Source: Luteimicrobium sp042670205 (lineage in GTDB: Bacteria; Actinomycetota; Actinomycetes; Actinomycetales; Cellulomonadaceae). From it: 64,000 nt of DNA. Made by a program: the position numbers and the translations under genes. Positions within the stretch are counted from its first letter, which is position 1, and each line of letters begins with the position of its first letter. Below are positions 8,399 through 16,297 of this stretch, piece by piece. A model generated the notes under the pieces. It had not been told where the DNA came from. It saw only the letters and a list, made by a program, of their open reading frames with translations, and ran no database searches. The stretch lies in assembly GCF_042670205.1 (NCBI RefSeq), contig NZ_JBHUWD010000007.1, positions 56,182-120,181 of the forward strand. Direction: 5' to 3'.

Positions 8399-8752
8399 GT
8401 GAACGCCATCTCCACCACCCCGACCCTCGCCTGGGTCGTGCTCATCGTGTCCGGCGGCCTCGAGGCCGGCTGGGCGCTCTGTCTCAAGGCGTCCGAAGGC
8501 TTCAGCAGGCTCTGGCCCAGCGTCGGGTTCTTCGTCATGCTCGCCGGCTCGATGGTCGGGCTGTCCTTCGCGCTGCGCTCCCTGCCCGTCGGCGTCGCCT
8601 ACGGCGTGTGGGTCGGGATCGGCGCGACGGCCACGGCCCTGTTGGCGATCCCGCTCTTCGGGGAGACTGTCACGGTGCTCAAGCTCGTCTGCCTCGCGCT
8701 CATCGTCGCGGGCGTCGTCGGGCTCAATCTCGCAGGGGGAGGACACGCATGA
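8399..8752 (+). CDS. sugE: SMR-family transporter, SugE/Gdx type (guanidinium exporter)
   Basis: The 117-residue protein has four TM helices, the standard small multidrug resistance size. The membrane-embedded Glu lies in helix 1 (SGGLEAGWALCLKASEGFSRL). The WALCLK and GFSRL features, LPVGVAYGVWVGIGA in helix 3 and a short LFGE loop follow the SugE/Gdx subgroup, which exports guanidinium, rather than EmrE. A GTG at 8339 is possible, but GTG 8399 has GCGGAGG five bases upstream. No guanidine riboswitch could be recognised in the leader; a TetR gene follows with a 4-base ATGA overlap. SMR proteins of this group work as antiparallel or dual-topology homodimers. Confidence 0.85.
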   Translation: MNAISTTPTLAWVVLIVSGGLEAGWALCLKASEGFSRLWPSVGFFVMLAGSMVGLSFALRSLPVGVAYGVWVGIGATATALLAIPLFGETVTVLKLVCLALIVAGVVGLNLAGGGHA

Positions 8753-9429
8753 CCGAAGGCGACCCAGACCGGCCGAACCGGCCCACGCAGCCCGGCCGAC
8801 CCGGGCCGCGGGTGGCCGGGGGGCGCGCGCCCCGCAAGCCCCAGGCGCCGCGGCGACAGAGCCGCGGCGCCCAGCGGCGCGACGCGATCGTGCGCGCCGC
8901 CGCCGAGCTGATCCTGTCCGAGGGGCCCACCGGGGTCACCCACCGGACGGTGGCGGCGCAGGCCGACGTGCCGCTCGCCGCGACGACCTACTACTTCTCC
9001 GGTCTCGACGAGCTCGTCGAGACCGCCGGCAGGCTCCTCGTCGAACGCTGGACGGCGCACACGCGCGAGGTCGTCGGGCGGGAGGACGTCCCCGCGACCG
9101 CCGCGGGCAAGGCCGAGCGGATCGTCGACGCGATCGGGCCCAGCGGCGACGACGCCGCCGTCCGCGGGTTCTACGAGCACCTCGTCGCCGCGGGCCGGTC
9201 GGCGGCGCTCGGCCGCGCGTACGCCGAGACGCGCAACGGTCTCGACGACGCCGTCTCCGAGCTCCTCGCGAAGCTCCACCTCGACATCTCGCCCCAGCTC
9301 ATCGTCGCGATCGTCGACGGCGCGGCGCTCACGGCGCTGTCCGAGGGGCGGTCGGTCCGGCCGGTCGCGCTCGAGCTCACCCGCGAGGTCGTCGAGCGGA
9401 CCGAGCGGCACCAGCGGGGCGAGTGGTGA
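8749..9429 (+). CDS. TetR family regulator coupled to sugE
   Basis: The 226-residue product begins with about 40 residues of basic, Pro/Arg-rich sequence. A TetR HTH follows around residues 42-90 (AIVRAAAELILSEG, then GVTHRTVAAQADVPLAATTYYFSGLDELV). The ATG overlaps the sugE stop codon, so the two are coupled. It is the likely regulator of the sugE unit, acting at the perfect dyad 8317-8334. Its own stop overlaps the GTG of menC, which puts a menaquinone gene at the end of a guanidinium-efflux operon. The effector ligand is not identifiable from sequence. Confidence 0.86.
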   Translation: MTEGDPDRPNRPTQPGRPGPRVAGGRAPRKPQAPRRQSRGAQRRDAIVRAAAELILSEGPTGVTHRTVAAQADVPLAATTYYFSGLDELVETAGRLLVERWTAHTREVVGREDVPATAAGKAERIVDAIGPSGDDAAVRGFYEHLVAAGRSAALGRAYAETRNGLDDAVSELLAKLHLDISPQLIVAIVDGAALTALSEGRSVRPVALELTREVVERTERHQRGEW

Positions 9430-10463
9430 CCGGCGCGTCGGGCGACGAGCCCGTCGTCGTCTGGTCGACCCCCCTGCGGACCCGGTTCCGCGGGCTCGAC
9501 GTCCGCGACGGGCTGCTCGTGCGCGGCTCGGCCGGCTGGGCCGAGTTCTCGCCCTTCTGGGACTACGACGACGCCGAGTCGCTCGCGTGGTGGCGCGCCG
9601 CCGAGGAGGCGGCGACCGTCGGCTGGCCCGAGCCCCGGCGCGCCGCGATCCCCGTGAACGTGACCGTGCCGGCCACCACGCCCGAGCGGGCCCGCGAGAT
9701 CGTCCTCGCGTCCGGGGGCTGCCGGACCGCCAAGGTCAAGGTCGCCGAGCGGCCGCTGCAGCCGGACGGCACGCGCGGCGCGCCCGAGGCCGTCGAGGTC
9801 GAGATCGCGCGCCTCGAGGCCGTCCGCGACGCGCTCGGCCCCGGAGGGCGCATCCGCGTCGACGCCAACGGCGGGTGGAGCGTCGACGAGGCGGTCCGCC
9901 GCCTGCCGCTCCTCGACCGCGCGGCGGGCGGGCTCGAGTACGTCGAGCAGCCGTGCGCGACCGTCCCCGAGCTCGCGGCCGTCCGGCGCGTCGTCGCCGT
10001 GCCCGTCGCCGCGGACGAGTCGATCCGCCGCGCCGAGGACCCGTTCGCCGTCGTGCGCGCGGACGCCGCCGACGTCGTCGTGCTCAAGGTCCAGCCGCTC
10101 GGCGGGGTGCGGGCGTGCCTCGACCTCGCCGAGCAGGTCGGGCTGCCCGTCGTCGTCTCCTCGGCGCTCGAGTCGTCCGTCGGGCTCGCCGCCGGCCTCG
10201 CGCTCGCCGCCGCCCTGCCCGAGCTGCCCTACGCGTGCGGCCTCGCGACCGCGCAGCTCTTCGAGCGCGACGTCGCGCCCTCGCTCCTGCCCGTCCACGG
10301 TGCGATCCCCGTGCCACGCGGTCCCGGGCACCGCCCCGCGCCCGACGTCGAGCGCCTCACCGCCATGACCCCGCCCGACGACGTCCGCGCCGCCTGGCTC
10401 GACCGCCTCGCCCGGGTCCGGGCGCTCGCGGGGGAGCGGCTGTCGCCCGACACGGTGGAGTAG
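9426..10463 (+). CDS. menC: o-succinylbenzoate synthase
   Basis: MenC dehydrates SHCHC to o-succinylbenzoate in menaquinone synthesis. The 345-residue enolase-superfamily protein has the catalytic Lys pair in TAKVKVAE, metal ligands in RVDANGGW, EYVEQP and AADES, and the second catalytic Lys in VVVLKVQPLGG. The barrel ends with VVSSALESSVG. Two GTG codons sit in tandem at 9423 and 9426. I prefer 9426 because it overlaps the upstream TGA as GTGA and leaves six bases to a GGGG sequence. Expression is probably tied to sugE-tetR upstream. A long palindrome follows before menD. Confidence 0.9.
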   Translation: MTGASGDEPVVVWSTPLRTRFRGLDVRDGLLVRGSAGWAEFSPFWDYDDAESLAWWRAAEEAATVGWPEPRRAAIPVNVTVPATTPERAREIVLASGGCRTAKVKVAERPLQPDGTRGAPEAVEVEIARLEAVRDALGPGGRIRVDANGGWSVDEAVRRLPLLDRAAGGLEYVEQPCATVPELAAVRRVVAVPVAADESIRRAEDPFAVVRADAADVVVLKVQPLGGVRACLDLAEQVGLPVVVSSALESSVGLAAGLALAAALPELPYACGLATAQLFERDVAPSLLPVHGAIPVPRGPGHRPAPDVERLTAMTPPDDVRAAWLDRLARVRALAGERLSPDTVE

Positions 10464-10521
10464 CCGCGACGTCGCCGGCAGGTTGCGCCCCGCCACGGGC
10501 CGCACCGACCCCGAGGCCGGT

Positions 10522-10577
10522 CGAGACTCCGGGCCTGCGACGTCCAGCCGTCCTGGACCGCAGGTTCCGGAGTCTCG
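10522..10577. repeat. 56-bp intergenic palindrome between menC and menD
   Basis: Left arm CGAGACTCCGG, CCTGCG and GTCCAG pairs with CTGGAC, CGCAGG and CCGGAGTCTCG in the right arm. Only small internal mismatches (g, ac/none, tt) and a 5-base loop interrupt it. The stem of about 23 pairs would form a strong hairpin in RNA from either strand, but no T-tract follows. It may act as a terminator, a processing site or a dispersed intergenic repeat. Confidence 0.7.
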
Positions 10578-10628
10578 AGGCCCCGCCCGACGCGGCGGCG
10601 CCGGGCGGAGGGCGGACGCGCGAGCCGA

Positions 10629-10634
10629 TAGCCT
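10629..10634 (+). promoter_or_regulatory. -10 box of a leaderless menD transcript
   Basis: TAGCCT is followed by CGAGGC and then the GTG start at 10641. The six-base spacing and absence of a Shine-Dalgarno indicate transcription beginning at or next to the start codon. Confidence 0.5.
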
Positions 10635-10640
10635 CGAGGC

Positions 10641-12599
10641 GTGAACCCCGCGGACGCCCTGCCTGGCGACCCACCCGCCGTCACCGCCGCCCGGCGCCTG
10701 CTCGACGCGCTCGTCGCGCTGGGGGTGCGCGACGTCGTCGTCGCCCCCGGGTCCCGCAGCGCCCCCCTCGCGTACGCGGCGAGCGACCTCGCCGACGCCG
10801 GGCGCCTCCACCTGCACGTGCGGGTCGACGAGCGCGACGCCGGCTTCCTCGCGCTGGGCCTCGCCCGCGGGAGCGCGCTCGGCGGGGCGGACCCGGTCCC
10901 CACGGCCGTCGTGACGACGTCGGGCACCGCGGTCGCGAACCTGCACCCCGCCGTCCTCGAGGCGCACCACGCCGGGGTCCCGCTGGTGCTCCTCACCGCC
11001 GACCGTCCCCACGAGCTCCGCGGCACCCGTGCGAACCAGACGACCGACCAGGTAGGGATCTTCGCCGGCGCGACCCGGCTGACGGTCGACGTCCCCGCGC
11101 CGTCCGGCCTCCCGACCGAGCTGCGCGACCTCGGCCACCTCGCCGCGCGGGCCGTCGCCGCCGCGCGCGGCACCCGCACGGGGCACCCCGGGCCCGTGCA
11201 CCTCGACCTCGCGTACCGCGAGCCGCTCGTCCCGGCGTCGCCGTCGGCGGACGGCGCGTCACCGTCGGTGGACGGCGCGTCACCGTCGGCGGACGGCGCG
11301 TCACCGTCGGCGGTCGGCGCGTCACCGTCGGTGGTCGTCGCGTCGCCGTCGGCGTTCCTGGCCGCGGCGGCGCTGCCCGCCGACCTCGCGGTGCCGGTCG
11401 CGGAGACCGTCGTCGTCGCGGGCGACGGCGCAGGGCCCGTCGCGCGGCGCCTCGCCGCGGCGCGGGGCTGGCCGTTGCTCGCCGAGCCGTCGTCGGGGGC
11501 GTGGGGCGGCCCGCAGGCCGTGGCGGCGCACCGCCTCGTGCTCGGCGTGCTGGGCGCCGAGGTGCGGCGCGTCGTCGTGCTCGGGAACCCGACGCTGTCG
11601 CGGCCCGTCCAGCGGTTGCTCGGCGGTGCGCTCGCGTCGGCGGGGGAGCGGGTCGAGGTCGTCGTCGTCGCCCCCGGCTCCGGCCCGTGGCCCGACGCCG
11701 CCCGCGCGGCCTCGCACGTGCTGCCCGGCGTCCCGGAGCCGTGGCTCGAGCCGGCGACCCTCACGGGCGACGGGCCGGCCGCCGCGTGGACCGCGCGGTG
11801 GCGCGCCGCCGACGCAGCGGTCCGCGCGACGCTGCGCCCGGCCCTCGACGCGCTCCGGTCCACGGACGGCGGCGCGCTCGACCCCGTCGTCGTCGCGGAC
11901 GCGGTCGCACGCGCGAGCGGACCCGACGACGTGCTGCTCGTCGGCGCGAGCAGCCCCGTGCGCGACCTCGACCTCGTGGCGGCGTGGGGCGAGCCGCCGC
12001 ACGTCGTCGCGAACCGCGGGCTCGCGGGCATCGACGGGAGCGTGTCCACCGCCGTCGGCCTGGCGCTGGCCGCCCGCCGCGCCGGGCTGGGACGGGTCCG
12101 TGCGTACCTCGGCGACCTCACGTTCCTGCACGACGTGGGCGGGCTCCACCTCGCGGGCGACGACGTCGCCCTCCAGGTCGTCGTCGCGAACGACGGCGGC
12201 GGGTCCATCTTCTCGACGCTCGAGCCGGGCGCGCTGGCGGCGGACCTGGGCGGCCGGTCGACGTTCGAGCGCGTCTTCTCGACCCCGCACTCCGTGGACC
12301 TCGGCCTGCTGGTGCGCGCGTACGGGGCCTCGCACGTCCGGGTCGACGCGCGCGCCGGTTCCGGCTCCGCGGCGGCCGCGCTCGACGCCGCGCTCGCCGC
12401 ACCCGCGCACGGGCTCCAGGTGGTCGAGGTCGTCGTCGACCGCGCGGGCCGCGTGCCCGCTTCGGGTGATGCGCTCGCCCGGCGGGTGCAGGACGCCGTC
12501 CGGGGCGCCGTGCCCATTCTGGGCGAGAATCCAGGAACACCACCTTCTCGGAGCGAACTCCCAGGTTCACTCCAGTCCGGTTCCAGAACGATCGTGTGA
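10641..12599 (+). CDS. menD: SEPHCHC synthase
   Basis: MenD is the ThDP enzyme that adds decarboxylated 2-oxoglutarate to isochorismate, the first committed step of menaquinone synthesis. The 652-residue protein has an N-terminal ThDP PYR domain with APGSRSAPL (34-42), VDERDAGFLALG containing the catalytic Glu, and SGTAVANLHPAVLEA. The C-terminal ThDP PP domain holds NDGGGSIFSTLEPG near residue 516. Residues about 199-238 are a tandem repeat of ASPSADG-like heptads, an unusual insertion at the junction with the central domain. The last about 40 residues (after RRVQDAVRGAVP) look atypical, continue over the presumed promoter region of the next gene and may not be conserved. It is the first gene of its unit and is likely leaderless. 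Confidence 0.92.
   Translation: MNPADALPGDPPAVTAARRLLDALVALGVRDVVVAPGSRSAPLAYAASDLADAGRLHLHVRVDERDAGFLALGLARGSALGGADPVPTAVVTTSGTAVANLHPAVLEAHHAGVPLVLLTADRPHELRGTRANQTTDQVGIFAGATRLTVDVPAPSGLPTELRDLGHLAARAVAAARGTRTGHPGPVHLDLAYREPLVPASPSADGASPSVDGASPSADGASPSAVGASPSVVVASPSAFLAAAALPADLAVPVAETVVVAGDGAGPVARRLAAARGWPLLAEPSSGAWGGPQAVAAHRLVLGVLGAEVRRVVVLGNPTLSRPVQRLLGGALASAGERVEVVVVAPGSGPWPDAARAASHVLPGVPEPWLEPATLTGDGPAAAWTARWRAADAAVRATLRPALDALRSTDGGALDPVVVADAVARASGPDDVLLVGASSPVRDLDLVAAWGEPPHVVANRGLAGIDGSVSTAVGLALAARRAGLGRVRAYLGDLTFLHDVGGLHLAGDDVALQVVVANDGGGSIFSTLEPGALAADLGGRSTFERVFSTPHSVDLGLLVRAYGASHVRVDARAGSGSAAAALDAALAAPAHGLQVVEVVVDRAGRVPASGDALARRVQDAVRGAVPILGENPGTPPSRSELPGSLQSGSRTIV
11235..11354 (+). 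repeat. 21-bp tandem repeat inside menD
   Basis: Five full copies and one partial copy of a 21-bp unit (GCGTCACCGTCG followed by three variable codons) lie in frame, encoding ASPS-A/V-D/V-G. The copies begin at 11235, 11256, 11277, 11298, 11319 and 11340. Copies differ mainly at C/T in the fifth codon and A/T in the sixth. Length is a multiple of three, so copy-number change would preserve the frame. Confidence 0.9.
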
Positions 12600-12609
12600 A
12601 GTAGGGGTC

Positions 12610-14367
12610 ATGAGCCAGCCGACGAACGACGAGAACCCGAACGCGCAGCCGGTTCCGCAGGACGCGCAGGCACAGCAGCCCGCGACCCCGGAGCCCGCCG
12701 CGCAGCAGCCGGCCGTCCCGCAGCCGAGCCGACAGGAGCAGCCCACGCAGGTGCTCCCGCCGCTCGTGCCGCCGGCCCCGCAGCCGCAGGCGCAGCAGCC
12801 CCAGGTGCAGCAGCAGCCGGCACCCCAGCCGCAGCAGCCGCGCTACGGCGCGTACGCCCCGCAGCCCACGCCGCAGCAGGGCGCGCAGCAGCCGCCGCAG
12901 CCGCCGTACGGCCAGGCCGCGCCGCCGCAGCCGCAGTACGGCCAGCAGCCGCAGCAGCCGGGCCAGTACGGCCAGCCCCCGCAGCCCGGCCACGACCCGT
13001 ACGCGGGCGCCGCGTTCGGCCTCCCGCCGCAGCCGCCGTCGGGCAACGAGAACCCCACCAAGACCACGACGAAGCCCCGCGCCTGGGCGCCCGTGGCCGT
13101 CGCCGCGATCGTCGCCGCCGTCCTCGCGGCAGGCGGCACCGCGGTCGCCGTCAACGCCCTCGACGACAACACGACGCCGTCGAGCATCGCGTCGATCGGC
13201 CAGCAGTCCTCGGGCGACGAGACGGTCCCCGTCTCGGGCTCGACGTCGCAGAACCCGAACTGGGAGGCCGTGACGTCGACCGTCTCGAAGTCGGTCGTGT
13301 CGATCTCGGTGACCATGAACAACGGCGAGGCCGAGGGCTCGGGCGTCATCCTCGACAAGGACGGCAACGTCCTCACCAACAACCACGTCGTCTCCGGTGC
13401 GCAGAACAACACCGTCCAGGTGACGCTCGCGGACGGCCGGATCTTCAGCGCGAAGATCGTCGGCACCGACTCGTCGACGGACCTCGCGGTCGTCAAGCTC
13501 GAGAAGGCGCCGTCGGACCTCGCGCCCGCCACCCTGGGCGACTCGTCGAAGGTCACGACCGGTGAGGCCGTCATGGCCGTCGGCAACCCGCTCGGGCTCG
13601 CCAACACCGCGACCACCGGCATCGTGTCCGCGCTGAACCGGCCCGTCTCGACGTCGTCGAGCGACTCGTCGGGCAGCGGGAGCAGCGACGCCGTCGTGAC
13701 CAACGCGATCCAGATCGACGCGGCCATCAACCCCGGCAACTCGGGCGGCCCCCTGTTCAACGCGCAGGGCCAGGTCATCGGCATCACGTCGTCGATCGCG
13801 ACCCTGTCGCAGAACAGCCTCGGCGGCGACAGCGAGTCCGGCTCGATCGGCCTCGGGTTCGCGATCCCCGTGAACCTCGCGAAGAACATCTCCTCGCAGC
13901 TCATCAAGGACGGCACCGCGGAGCACGCGTTCCTCGGCGTGACCCTGACCGACGCTACGGCCACCGCCGACGGCGTCACGCGCCAGGGCGCGAAGGTCAA
14001 CGACGTCACGAGCGGCTCGCCCGCCGACAAGGCCGGCATCAAGTCGGGCGACGTCATCGTCGCGATCGACGGCGTCGCGTCGCCGGGCGCGGAGTCCCTC
14101 ACGGGCTTCGTCCGGGCGCACTCGGCCGGCGACGTCGTGAAGCTGACGGTCGTCCGCAGCGGCAAGTCGATGGACGTGGACGTGACGCTCGCGGTCAAGC
14201 AGGAGACGGCGACGCCCAGCTCGGGCGACCAGAGCGGCCAGAACGGCCAGGGCGGCCAGAACGGTCAGGGTGACCAGAACGGCCAGCAGGGTGGTTCGGG
14301 CCAGGACGGCTCCGGCTCCGGTTCCAACGACAACCCGTTCGGCGACTTCTTCGGCGGCCAGGGCTGA
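12610..14367 (+). CDS. HtrA/DegP-like membrane-anchored S1C serine protease
   Basis: The 585-residue protein has a Gln/Pro-rich cytoplasmic region (1-150), a single TM helix (about 158-180), a trypsin-like domain, one PDZ domain (about 440-530) and a Gly/Gln/Asn-rich tail. The catalytic triad is visible: His in LTNNHVV (about 259), Asp in SSTDLAVV (about 291), Ser in NPGNSGGPL (about 378). Such proteases act in extracytoplasmic protein quality control, and the long Q/P-rich N-terminus is typical of actinobacterial members. The ATG at 12610 has AGGGG four bases before it. It lies between menD and menF, without an evident functional link, and ends at a strong terminator hairpin. Confidence 0.9.
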   Translation: MSQPTNDENPNAQPVPQDAQAQQPATPEPAAQQPAVPQPSRQEQPTQVLPPLVPPAPQPQAQQPQVQQQPAPQPQQPRYGAYAPQPTPQQGAQQPPQPPYGQAAPPQPQYGQQPQQPGQYGQPPQPGHDPYAGAAFGLPPQPPSGNENPTKTTTKPRAWAPVAVAAIVAAVLAAGGTAVAVNALDDNTTPSSIASIGQQSSGDETVPVSGSTSQNPNWEAVTSTVSKSVVSISVTMNNGEAEGSGVILDKDGNVLTNNHVVSGAQNNTVQVTLADGRIFSAKIVGTDSSTDLAVVKLEKAPSDLAPATLGDSSKVTTGEAVMAVGNPLGLANTATTGIVSALNRPVSTSSSDSSGSGSSDAVVTNAIQIDAAINPGNSGGPLFNAQGQVIGITSSIATLSQNSLGGDSESGSIGLGFAIPVNLAKNISSQLIKDGTAEHAFLGVTLTDATATADGVTRQGAKVNDVTSGSPADKAGIKSGDVIVAIDGVASPGAESLTGFVRAHSAGDVVKLTVVRSGKSMDVDVTLAVKQETATPSSGDQSGQNGQGGQNGQGDQNGQQGGSGQDGSGSGSNDNPFGDFFGGQG

Positions 14368-14456
14368 CGGAGGTCACCACGAACGTCCTGCCGGAGCGAT
14401 CCCCCTCCGCCCGGTAGGACCGTCGCAGCAGCGCCGTCCCCCGGCGCGCGCGACCC

Positions 14457-14493
14457 GACGCCCGCACGGTGCTCCCCTCACCGTGCGGGCGTC
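14457..14493. terminator. Strong intrinsic-type terminator hairpin after the HtrA gene
   Basis: A perfect 15-bp inverted repeat (GACGCCCGCACGGTG and its complement) with a 7-base loop CTCCCCT starts about 90 bp after the protease stop codon. It lies between genes on opposite strands and could also terminate menF transcription. No long T-run follows, which is common in high-GC actinobacteria. Confidence 0.7.
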
Positions 14494-14527
14494 CTCATGC
14501 CCGGCTCCCTCCACGCCACGAGCCCGC

Positions 14528-14584
14528 TGAGTGCGTACTTCTTGTGCGACACGCCCGGCGGGTCGCACAAAAAGCGCGCACTCA
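14528..14584. repeat. 57-bp intergenic palindrome between the protease and menF
   Basis: TGAGTGCG...CTT.TTGTGCGAC pairs with GTCGCACAA.AAG...CGCACTCA around an 11-base GC-rich loop at 14551-14561. Two symmetric internal mismatch sites interrupt an otherwise complete stem. The sequence resembles an extragenic palindromic repeat rather than a simple terminator, and it lies right beside a separate terminator hairpin. It carries AAAAAG/CTTCTT stretches that could serve as weak U-tracts. Confidence 0.7.
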
Positions 14585-14648
14585 CGGCGGGTAGGCGCAG
14601 GTGGTGAGGAAGGGCGGGCGGGGCGGGGGTCAGTCGGCGGGGCGGGTG

Positions 14649-16082
14649 TCAGTCGGCGAGGGCGAACCGCATGGGCTCGAGCTTCGCCTCCGACTCGCGC
14701 AGCTCGGCCTCCGGGTCGGACGCCGCGACGATGCCGCAGCCGGCGAACAGGCGCACCCGGTGCGCTGCGGCGTCGTCCCCGGTGGCGGACGACCCGAGCT
14801 CCGCCGACCGCAGGGCGATGCCCCACTCGCCGTCGCCGTCGGCGCCGAACCACCCCACGGGGCCCGCGTACCGGCCGCGCTCCATGCCCTCGATCTCGGC
14901 GACGAGCGCCGCGGCGGCGTCGGTCGGGGTGCCGCAGACCGCGGCGGTCGGGTGGAGCGCGGCCGCGATCGCGAGGCTCGACGCGTGCTCGTGCAGGACG
15001 CCCGTGACGTCGGTCGCGAGGTGCAGGACGTTCGGCAGGTCGAGCACGAACGGCGACTCGGGCACGTTCATCGACGAGCAGTACGGTTCGAGCGCACGCG
15101 CGACCGACCGCACGGCGTACTCGTGCTCCTCGAGGTCCTTCGACGAGTGCGCGAGGTGCGCGGCGCGCGCGAGGTCGGCGTCGTCGTTCCCGGTGCGCCG
15201 GACGGTGCCCGCGAGCACCCGCGACGTCACGAGGCCCTTCTCGGCGCGCGCGAGGAGCTCGGGCGTCGCGCCGACCATCCCGCCGACGCTGAACGTCCAC
15301 GCGCCGCGGTAGCCGCGGGACAGGCGCCCGAGCAGGTGGCGCGGGTCGACCGGGTGCTCGGTGGTCGCGACGACGTCCCGGGCGAGCACGACCTTCTCGA
15401 GCTCGCCCGCGCGGATCCGGGCCACGCCCTGCCCGACGACGTCCACCCAGGCCCGCGGGTCGCGCCCGCCAGGCGCGTAGCGCACCTCGCCCGGGGCGGT
15501 GACGGCCGTGCGGGCGGCGGGGTCGAGGAGGTCCGCCGAGGGCGCGGGACCGATCGAGCCCGCGGGGTCGATCGTGGTGATCCACGCCCGCCCGCCCCGG
15601 CGGCCCACGACCACGCGCGGCACGACGACGACGCTCTGCACCGACGGTGCGTCCAGGGCGACCGGCGTGCCGGCCTCCGCCGGGACGACGGGACCGAACG
15701 CGAACGACCCGAACGCGATCGGCCCGGTGCCGGGGAGCTGGACCTCGTCGCGCACGACGGCGCTCGCGAGGGTCTCGCGGCACAGGTCCTCGGCCTCGCG
15801 GAACCGGTCGGGCCCGGACGTCGTGAAGCGCAGGGCCTCGCCCCAGCCGACGATCCCCTCGCCGCGCCGCACCCACGCGAGGGGGGTGGCGGCGTCGGGC
15901 AGGAGGTCGAGGAGCGCGCCGTCGTCGTCGGACGCGAGCGCCGCGAGGACGCGGCTCACCGGGTCGGACGCGGGCCGCGAGGTGTCCGTGATGTCGAGCT
16001 CGGCGGTGCGGACGACGAGCGGCGCGGGGCTGGCGCCGGGGACGTCGCGCGGCGCGCGGCGGCCGGCCGGGAGGGTACTCAT
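14649..16082 (-). CDS. menF: Isochorismate synthase
   Basis: This chorismate-binding enzyme converts chorismate to isochorismate for MenD. The 477-residue protein has the catalytic core in its C-terminal half: LEKVVLARDV, TFSVGGMVGATPELL, SRVLAGTVRRTGN, SSKDLEEHEYAV, LHPTAAVCGTP and the motif GRYAGPVGWFG, ending FAGCGIVAASDPEAEL with the acidic Mg2+ ligands. It could also feed isochorismate to a siderophore, but the neighbouring men genes make menaquinone the better reading. The upstream region has a -10-like TACCCT (reverse strand, 16091-16096) eight bases before the ATG, and three direct repeats further upstream. It is transcribed opposite to menD and menG. Confidence 0.92.
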   Translation of the reverse strand: MSTLPAGRRAPRDVPGASPAPLVVRTAELDITDTSRPASDPVSRVLAALASDDDGALLDLLPDAATPLAWVRRGEGIVGWGEALRFTTSGPDRFREAEDLCRETLASAVVRDEVQLPGTGPIAFGSFAFGPVVPAEAGTPVALDAPSVQSVVVVPRVVVGRRGGRAWITTIDPAGSIGPAPSADLLDPAARTAVTAPGEVRYAPGGRDPRAWVDVVGQGVARIRAGELEKVVLARDVVATTEHPVDPRHLLGRLSRGYRGAWTFSVGGMVGATPELLARAEKGLVTSRVLAGTVRRTGNDDADLARAAHLAHSSKDLEEHEYAVRSVARALEPYCSSMNVPESPFVLDLPNVLHLATDVTGVLHEHASSLAIAAALHPTAAVCGTPTDAAAALVAEIEGMERGRYAGPVGWFGADGDGEWGIALRSAELGSSATGDDAAAHRVRLFAGCGIVAASDPEAELRESEAKLEPMRFALAD

Positions 16083-16097
16083 CGCTTCCCAGGGTAG

Positions 16098-16148
16098 GCG
16101 TGAGGTGGCGCGGGGGCGGCGTGAGGTACCTCAGAGGGCGCGTGAGGT
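16098..16148. promoter_or_regulatory. Three direct repeats at 21-bp spacing upstream of menF
   Basis: GCGTGAGGT occurs at 16098, 16119 and 16140, exactly 21 bp (two helical turns) apart. They begin directly upstream of the putative menF -10 box, so on the menF strand they read ACCTCACGC at roughly -15 to -65. Placement on one DNA face suggests cooperative binding of a regulator of menF. They could also be a coding-like relic, as 21 is a multiple of three, but no gene frame uses them. Confidence 0.55.
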
Positions 16149-16297
16149 GCCGCACACGGCGTGGCCGGGTCCGCCGGAGGGGGCGGGACGGGGCGATCGC
16201 CCGATGCGGCGGACCCCGCCTGAGCACGAGCGTGGTCGACGCACCGCACGACGGGACGACCAGCCGTCCGGTCGGCGGTCCGGAGGAGGAGACGACG

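Noticed and set aside
12610..14367. HtrA-like protease as the mycosin (MycP) of the secretion system
   Set aside because: The triad order and GNSGGPL are of trypsin/HtrA type with a PDZ domain, not subtilisin-like mycosin, and it lies far from the secretion genes.
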